Part shown: positions 59,066-64,000 of the stretch, piece after piece | Layout: the number at the start of each line of letters is the position of its first letter | Position numbering within the stretch: the first letter of the stretch is position 1 | DNA from: Shewanella colwelliana ATCC 39565 | Lineage (GTDB): Bacteria > Pseudomonadota > Gammaproteobacteria > Enterobacterales > Shewanellaceae | Direction of reading: 5' to 3' | Assembly: GCF_000518705.1 (NCBI RefSeq) | Contig: NZ_JAEC01000017.1 | Coordinates: 62,001 to 126,000 of the forward strand | Length of the DNA: 64,000 nt | Made by a program: the position numbers and the translations under genes | The notes under the pieces: generated by a model | Databases searched by the model: none | What the model saw: the letters and a program-made list of their open reading frames with translations, nothing else | What the model was told of the DNA's origin: nothing

Positions 59066-60909
59066 TGGCAATTGCGAAACTTTTGCACGAAGGGGAAACG
59101 GTTAAAGAGCTTAAAAATATCATTCGCTACAACACGGTAGCCAAAGAATATCTCAACTCACCTGATAACCCTCGATTACTGCAAGCCTTATCTAATCTAG
59201 GGATTATAGACATTTCTGATCCAGTTACTTATCAAGATTTTATGGATGGGTTTATTGAAGAGATAAAGCTCAACAAAAGCCAATCAAAGAATAAGCGACA
59301 AACTAAACTCTACGCTCACGAAATGATCTCATTTGAAGATGAAGATAATGCACGTTTCAGCCAAGAGAAACTCGCTCAAATCAGTGTTGAGCTTTTATCT
59401 AATCTATACGATATGGAAAACACACCTTACGTTATCTACCCTCAGCGAGACAATGGGAGGCTACATTTCCACTATATACGAGGGCAGCATAATAGTAATG
59501 GAGAGTATCAGAGAGTAAAGAACTCAAAGAGAAAAATGCGTGTAGCGTGCGAAAAAATTGAACGTAAATACAACCTGACGCTAACGGGCAACAATGTGTC
59601 TGATGAGATCCGACCTACTAACGACCCTATGGCTAAAGTGATGAAAAACCGCAAACTTGAAGCGGCTTACAAACACCAGAAAAACCTTAGCGCAGCGAAA
59701 GAGCAAGACACACCACTCACCAAGCTCAAACGTAAATCCTATGATCTATTGATGGAAGACACTTATCAAAGTGAAGCTGAAATGACGGAGCACACCGCTT
59801 ATGAGCAAGTTCAGCAAAACCTAGCGGAAAAGACACAGGTAAACCAAAAGCTCGAAACAGTAAAACAGACCATTTTTAACCTCTATAAATCAGCTAAAGA
59901 TGAAGCTGACTTTATCGAGCAGTTAGACAAGCAAAAAATCACTATAGAAATACTCAAACACACTAAATCAGGCAAGAACAAAGGCATCGTATTCCACTAT
60001 CAAGACGAAACAATTTCAGGCGGTAAAATCTCTAGCTCTATGACGCTAGGTAAAATCAAAAAACGCTTCCCTAACTTCATTCACACGTTAGAAAAGCCGC
60101 CCTCTCTACGTTCAACGTTTACCTTACAACGTAAAATGCTGGATTTTCAGATCGAGAACATCAACCGCTATTACAAACAGCAAAGAAACAACGTTAATGG
60201 CGATATTATGATTTATTTTGGCAAAAAGAACATCGTTGCCCGTCCTTACAGCTACAACATCATACTATCTAGCGACAGAAGCAAAATCAGGTTTGGCTCA
60301 TCAACGAACAGCCATGATTTAACCTTATCAATTAACATTGCATTGGAAAATCGTTGGAAGGCAGCAACCCTGACCAACTCTAGCCCTGATTTTTTAAAGC
60401 GTATGATGAAAGCCGCTTATGACAAAGACCCAAAGCTATTGTTTTTTGTTCAATCAGACACACCTAATCAACTCAGTTATGCAGACCTCAAAGAGATAAA
60501 ATCACCACTCACCATAGATGAGCTAAAAACTGCACTCACCAACCAGCTAATCAGTAAAACCGATATTGCTACAGTTCAGCAAGATTTGATCAAGCAATTG
60601 GAATTAGATGAAAATAACCACACTCATCTCGGCTATGCAAAAGCCTTAAAATCAGGATTTATGCTTGATGAGCTAGAAAAGAAAGCGTCTGAGGAGCTAA
60701 AGCTGTTTTATCAGCATAATACCTTTCAAGCATCAAGCCAGAAAACGACTGACACAACAAAAAAAACAGCCAATTCGACCAAGGATAGTGACGGTCGTGC
60801 TGCGTGTTTAGAAGCATTAAAGGCAGAAACGGCAATCCATCCGCAAGACCAACTAAACAAGGATTTAGACGAGATAAAACAGCACAGGCATCACTTCAAA
60901 AACAACTGA
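59062..60909 (+). CDS. mobA: Relaxase / mobilization nuclease (MobA/VirD2-like)
   Basis: A 615-residue protein. The N-terminal 200 residues are the relaxase domain: IIRYNTVAKEYLNSPDNPRLLQALSNLG at the start, KLYAHEMISFEDEDNARFSQEKLAQISVELLS in the middle, and the metal-site region PYVIYPQRDNGRLHFHYIRGQHNSNGEYQRV (HxH, equivalent to the family's three-His motif). It would nick oriT and pilot the strand through another element's secretion system. Residues 220-610 contain Lys-rich helices and a second repeated domain (FIEQLDKQKITIEILKHTKSGKNKGIVFHYQDE) of unknown role. MOB class is probably MOBP but not proven. Confidence 0.78.
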   Translation: MMAIAKLLHEGETVKELKNIIRYNTVAKEYLNSPDNPRLLQALSNLGIIDISDPVTYQDFMDGFIEEIKLNKSQSKNKRQTKLYAHEMISFEDEDNARFSQEKLAQISVELLSNLYDMENTPYVIYPQRDNGRLHFHYIRGQHNSNGEYQRVKNSKRKMRVACEKIERKYNLTLTGNNVSDEIRPTNDPMAKVMKNRKLEAAYKHQKNLSAAKEQDTPLTKLKRKSYDLLMEDTYQSEAEMTEHTAYEQVQQNLAEKTQVNQKLETVKQTIFNLYKSAKDEADFIEQLDKQKITIEILKHTKSGKNKGIVFHYQDETISGGKISSSMTLGKIKKRFPNFIHTLEKPPSLRSTFTLQRKMLDFQIENINRYYKQQRNNVNGDIMIYFGKKNIVARPYSYNIILSSDRSKIRFGSSTNSHDLTLSINIALENRWKAATLTNSSPDFLKRMMKAAYDKDPKLLFFVQSDTPNQLSYADLKEIKSPLTIDELKTALTNQLISKTDIATVQQDLIKQLELDENNHTHLGYAKALKSGFMLDELEKKASEELKLFYQHNTFQASSQKTTDTTKKTANSTKDSDGRAACLEALKAETAIHPQDQLNKDLDEIKQHRHHFKNN

Positions 60910-61040
60910 TTTGGGAGCTAATTAAATTGATTGTCATACTAATACTTCTCAAATCACAAAAGCTTAGGGTATACAACCACCTAATTGCATATTTAGTGGT
61001 ATAATCAGCCCAATTTTTTTCTCATAAGTGCTGATTTCCT

Positions 61041-63110
61041 ATGTCCCAAGATACGACTAACAACAACCATTCTTCAGTAGCAGCGTTTTTATGGTCAGTA
61101 GCCGACCTTCTGCGTGGTGATTTTCGACAATCTCAATACGGTCGTATCATTCTCCCATTCACACTATTAAGACGATTAGAGTGTGTGCTTGAAGCAACCA
61201 AGCCAGATGTTTTAGCCAAATATGACGCTGTAAAAGCAATGCCATTTGAAGCGCAAGATAAGCTACTGACGCACACAGCGCAGTTAAGCTTTTACAACAC
61301 GTCAAAAATGGATTTAAACCGCCTTGGTGAAACGGGCGTTGCCAGTAACCTAGAGAATTACATTCAATCGTTCAGCCCTAATGCTCGTGAGATTTTTGAG
61401 CACTTCGATTTCTTTAATACCATCGACAAACTCGAAGAAGCCGACCTGCTTTATAAAGTTGCGAAACGCTTTGCAACCACCGACCTTCACCCTAATACCA
61501 TTAACAATCACGGTATGGGTTTAATCTTTGAAGAGCTGATCAGACGCTTTGCTGAAAGCTCCAATGACACGGCTGGAGAGCACTTCACACCAAGAGATAT
61601 TGTCGATCTTACGACCTCTTTACTCTTCACTAATGAAGAAGAATTAACCAGCTCTGGTTTGGTTCGTTCTATCTACGATCCTACGGCTGGCACTGGTGGT
61701 TTCTTGTCATCAGGTATGGAATACGTTCACAAGTTAAATGACAAAGCTTCTCTGTCTGCCTTTGGTCAAGAGCTAAACCCAGAGTCATACGCAATCTGTA
61801 AAGCGGATATGCTTATCAAAGGGCAAAAGGTCGATAACATTAAGTTAGGTAATACTCTATCAAATGATCAACTCCGTACCGATAAGTTTGACTATATGCT
61901 ATCTAACCCTCCGTTTGGTGTGGATTGGAAGAAGATCCAAAAGTTCGTCAATGACGAACATAACGACAAAGGCTTTGAAGGTCGTTTTGGTGCAGGTTTA
62001 CCACGAGTTTCTGACGGTTCGTTACTGTTCTTAATGCACCTTGTGAGCAAAATGCGTCCCCGCTCTGTTGATAATAAAGGGAACGAAGGCGGTTCACGCA
62101 TAGGGATTATCTTGAATGGTTCGCCACTCTTTACAGGTGGTGCTGGTAGCGGTGAAAGTGAAATTAGACGCTATATTCTTGAAAATGACTTGCTTGAAGC
62201 GATTGTGGCTCTACCTACGGATATGTTCTACAACACAGGCATTGCAACTTATGTGTGGGTTTTATCTTCTCACAAGCCAGCGAACCGCAAAGGCAAGGTT
62301 CAGCTTATCAATGCCTCAAAAGAACGTGCTAAAACAGGTGGGCGTGGTCGCAGTGGCGGTGGTGAAGTTAAAGGTAATGATGAAAATGTATTCTATGCAG
62401 CAATGCGTAAATCACTAGGCAGTAAGCGTAAAGAGCTCACCCCAGCAGCGATTGATACAATTGTAAAAACATACGGTCAGTTTGCAGAAAACGAGTTTAG
62501 TAAAATCTTTGATTATAAAGAGTTTGGCTACCGTAGAATTACAGTAGAACGTCCACTCAAATTAGCGATTTACCCGAAAGATGAACTACGCCTTGAAGCA
62601 CTACAAGCAGATAAAGCGTGGAGCAAGTTAACCGAGTCTGCTCAATCAACGGTTTTAGAAGCTCTAGCTTCATTCACTGAAGAGAAGCTGTTATCTCGTG
62701 ATGTGTTCCTAAAAACGTTTATCGCTAAAACTAACGGCATCAAGCTAACCGCAGCCCAGCAGAAAATGATCGTGAAGCATTTAGGTGAGCACGATGATGA
62801 AGCCGAAGTATGCAAAACAAAAGGCAAAGTTGAAGCAAACCCAGATTTACGTGATAACGAGAACGTGCCATTAACTGAAACCGTTGACGAATACTTCGCT
62901 CGTGAAGTTCTGCCGCACGTTCCTGATGCGTGGATTGATACCAAAAAGACTGATGAACTTGATGGAGAGGTCGGTGTGGTAGGCTATGAGATCCCATTCA
63001 ACCGTCATTTCTATGTCTATGAACCACCAAGAGCATTAGAAGCAATTGACGCAGATTTAGATGCCGTATCGGCTGAGATTATGCAGCTACTTAACGAGGT
63101 GCATTCATAA
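61041..63110 (+). CDS. hsdM: Type I restriction-modification methyltransferase subunit
   Basis: A 689-residue N6-adenine methyltransferase. The HsdM N-terminal helical domain ([35 protein letters not shown]) is followed by the SAM-binding motif [11 protein letters not shown] starting at Asp213. The catalytic motif IV NPPF starts at Asn289. The C-terminal extension after about residue 510 ([47 protein letters not shown]) marks the long HsdM subtype. With HsdS it methylates the recognition site. hsdS starts at the stop codon (TAATG overlap). hsdR is not in the window. Confidence 0.93.
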   Translation: MSQDTTNNNHSSVAAFLWSVADLLRGDFRQSQYGRIILPFTLLRRLECVLEATKPDVLAKYDAVKAMPFEAQDKLLTHTAQLSFYNTSKMDLNRLGETGVASNLENYIQSFSPNAREIFEHFDFFNTIDKLEEADLLYKVAKRFATTDLHPNTINNHGMGLIFEELIRRFAESSNDTAGEHFTPRDIVDLTTSLLFTNEEELTSSGLVRSIYDPTAGTGGFLSSGMEYVHKLNDKASLSAFGQELNPESYAICKADMLIKGQKVDNIKLGNTLSNDQLRTDKFDYMLSNPPFGVDWKKIQKFVNDEHNDKGFEGRFGAGLPRVSDGSLLFLMHLVSKMRPRSVDNKGNEGGSRIGIILNGSPLFTGGAGSGESEIRRYILENDLLEAIVALPTDMFYNTGIATYVWVLSSHKPANRKGKVQLINASKERAKTGGRGRSGGGEVKGNDENVFYAAMRKSLGSKRKELTPAAIDTIVKTYGQFAENEFSKIFDYKEFGYRRITVERPLKLAIYPKDELRLEALQADKAWSKLTESAQSTVLEALASFTEEKLLSRDVFLKTFIAKTNGIKLTAAQQKMIVKHLGEHDDEAEVCKTKGKVEANPDLRDNENVPLTETVDEYFAREVLPHVPDAWIDTKKTDELDGEVGVVGYEIPFNRHFYVYEPPRALEAIDADLDAVSAEIMQLLNEVHS

Positions 63111-64000
63111 TGACAGGTCGTTATAAGGCATATCCAGAGTATAAAGAGTCTGGTGTTGAGTGGGTTGGGAAAATACCCTCAGATTGGTCTATGTGGAAAT
63201 TGGCTCACGCTTTTAATGAAATAGGCTCAGGCACAACACCTCCAACAAATAATGAAGAATGGTTTAAAGGTAATGTTCCTTGGATTACTACTGGAGAACT
63301 TCGTGAAAAGGTAATAATAGACACGAAGAAAAAATTATCTGATAGCACTTTAACTACTTTTCCTACATTAAGAAAATACCCTGTTGGGTCTGTAGCTATT
63401 GCAATGTATGGCGCTACTATTGGCAGGTTAGGTATTTTTGGAGTAGAAGCAACAACAAATCAAGCCTGTTGTGTAATGACGACTTCAAAACAACTTGATA
63501 ATAAATATCTATTTTATTGGCTATGGGCTTTTAAAGAGGACATCATTCGATTGTCTTCGGGCGGTGGTCAACCCAATATTAACCAAGAAAAAGTTGCTTC
63601 ATTAAAAGTTTCAGCACCAAAGCCAGAAGAACAACAAAAAATCGCCAACTTCCTCGATCACGAAACCGCCAAGATCGACACCTTAATCACCAAGCAAGAA
63701 AAGCTGATTGAGCTGTTAAAAGAAAAACTCCTTGCGAATCGTTATCATACCGTAACAAAAGGGCTAAACCCTGATGTTAGTTTTGTTGAAACAGGAATTA
63801 GTTGGACTCCTTTAGCCCCAGAGCACTGGTCACAAGTCCCAAATCGAAGTGTAATGTCTATGAGGCGAGTTTTAGTTGGTCAAAATTATCGAAATTACCA
63901 GCTTCTATCTTTAACAAAAAAAGGAGTGTTAGTTCGTAACATATCAAGTGGAGAAGGCAAACAATCGGATCACTTAGATAGGACACAGGAAGTTAGAAAA
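63110..64000 (+). CDS. hsdS: Type I restriction-modification specificity subunit (partial, 5' part)
   Basis: The frame opens at ATG 63110, sharing one base with the hsdM stop, and runs 297 codons to the window edge. [31 protein letters not shown] is a typical HsdS start. Target-recognition domain 1 spans about 20-165 (IGSGTTPPTNNEEWFKGNVPWITTGEL; GATIGRLGIF). The first conserved helix follows at about 175-215 (PKPEEQQKIANFLDHETAKIDTLITKQEKLIELLKEK). Target-recognition domain 2 then begins (WTPLAPEHWSQVPN). The two recognition domains set the DNA site, which cannot be predicted here. Confidence 0.92.
   Translation, partial: MTGRYKAYPEYKESGVEWVGKIPSDWSMWKLAHAFNEIGSGTTPPTNNEEWFKGNVPWITTGELREKVIIDTKKKLSDSTLTTFPTLRKYPVGSVAIAMYGATIGRLGIFGVEATTNQACCVMTTSKQLDNKYLFYWLWAFKEDIIRLSSGGGQPNINQEKVASLKVSAPKPEEQQKIANFLDHETAKIDTLITKQEKLIELLKEKLLANRYHTVTKGLNPDVSFVETGISWTPLAPEHWSQVPNRSVMSMRRVLVGQNYRNYQLLSLTKKGVLVRNISSGEGKQSDHLDRTQEVRK

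Larger units (their letters stand above)
56222..64000. mobile_element. Left part of an integrative mobilizable element inserted in miaE
   Basis: The left boundary lies within about ten bases of 56230, where miaE homology ends. In order the element carries a serine recombinase (split), an unknown coiled-coil gene, a hairpin-rich putative oriT, mobC, a relaxase and a type I restriction-modification system. It has mobilization genes but no conjugation (mating-pair) genes in view, so it fits an IME that uses another element's transfer machinery. Base composition looks lower in GC than the flanking chromosome. The right end is outside the window. Confidence 0.8.

Noticed and set aside
1..64000. 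CRISPR arrays, tRNA or rRNA genes
   Set aside because: No regularly spaced repeats and no tRNA or rRNA-like sequence were recognised on reading; a covariance search could still find a small RNA that I missed.

Overview
The window is chromosomal DNA of a Shewanella-type marine gammaproteobacterium. The strongest sign is a metal-reduction locus (31950..50388, minus strand) whose order mtrD-mtrE-mtrF / surface cytochromes / mtrC-mtrA-mtrB, followed by divergent feoA-feoB and glnS, matches the mtr/omc locus known from Shewanella oneidensis. The left flank (panP, glycerate kinase, GntP permease, RluA-like enzyme, CdaR-type regulator) also matches the neighbourhood expected there.

Layout. 1-11 kb: housekeeping genes (tesB, two YbaY-type lipoproteins, a glycosidase-like lipoprotein, ompW, an SDR, metA, a GNAT enzyme, kefG-kefC). 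A perfect FNR/EtrA box precedes ompW, and a four-unit MetJ-like operator precedes the lipoprotein gene upstream of metA. 11-21 kb: an RluA enzyme, two solute-binding-like periplasmic proteins, a phosphosugar mutase, an outer-membrane-like protein, a VOC/GyrI-like/YafY/DCC cluster and panP. 21-31 kb: glycerate kinase (C-terminus frameshifted in a C7 run), GntP permease, a PuuD-like amidotransferase, a small island of orphan membrane and lipoprotein genes with attC-like boundaries, a long RluA protein, CdaR and a diguanylate cyclase.

31.9-50.4 kb: the extracellular electron transfer locus. Two periplasmic decahemes (MtrA, MtrD), two outer-membrane barrels (MtrB, MtrE) and five surface lipoprotein decahemes (MtrC, MtrF and three OmcA/MtrC-family members) give 70 CXXCH motifs in seven proteins. 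S. oneidensis has one gene (omcA) where this window has three. Spacing suggests four transcription units: mtrDEF plus one cytochrome, two single-gene cytochrome units, and mtrCAB. Each has a CRP-like TGTGA-N6-TC site about 140-170 bp upstream of its first start codon. FeoAB supplies Fe(II) uptake beside the Fe(III)-reducing machinery.

53.5-64 kb: after glnS and a Yip1-family gene, the reading frame of miaE stops after 42 codons where foreign DNA begins. From there to the window edge is the left part of an integrative mobilizable element: a large serine recombinase split by a frameshift, an unknown coiled-coil gene on the other strand, a hairpin-rich putative oriT, mobC, a relaxase, and a type I restriction-modification cargo (hsdM and the start of hsdS). 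The far end of the element and the rest of miaE lie outside the window.

No tRNA, rRNA or CRISPR array was recognised. All homology statements come from reading motifs by eye; no database search was run.
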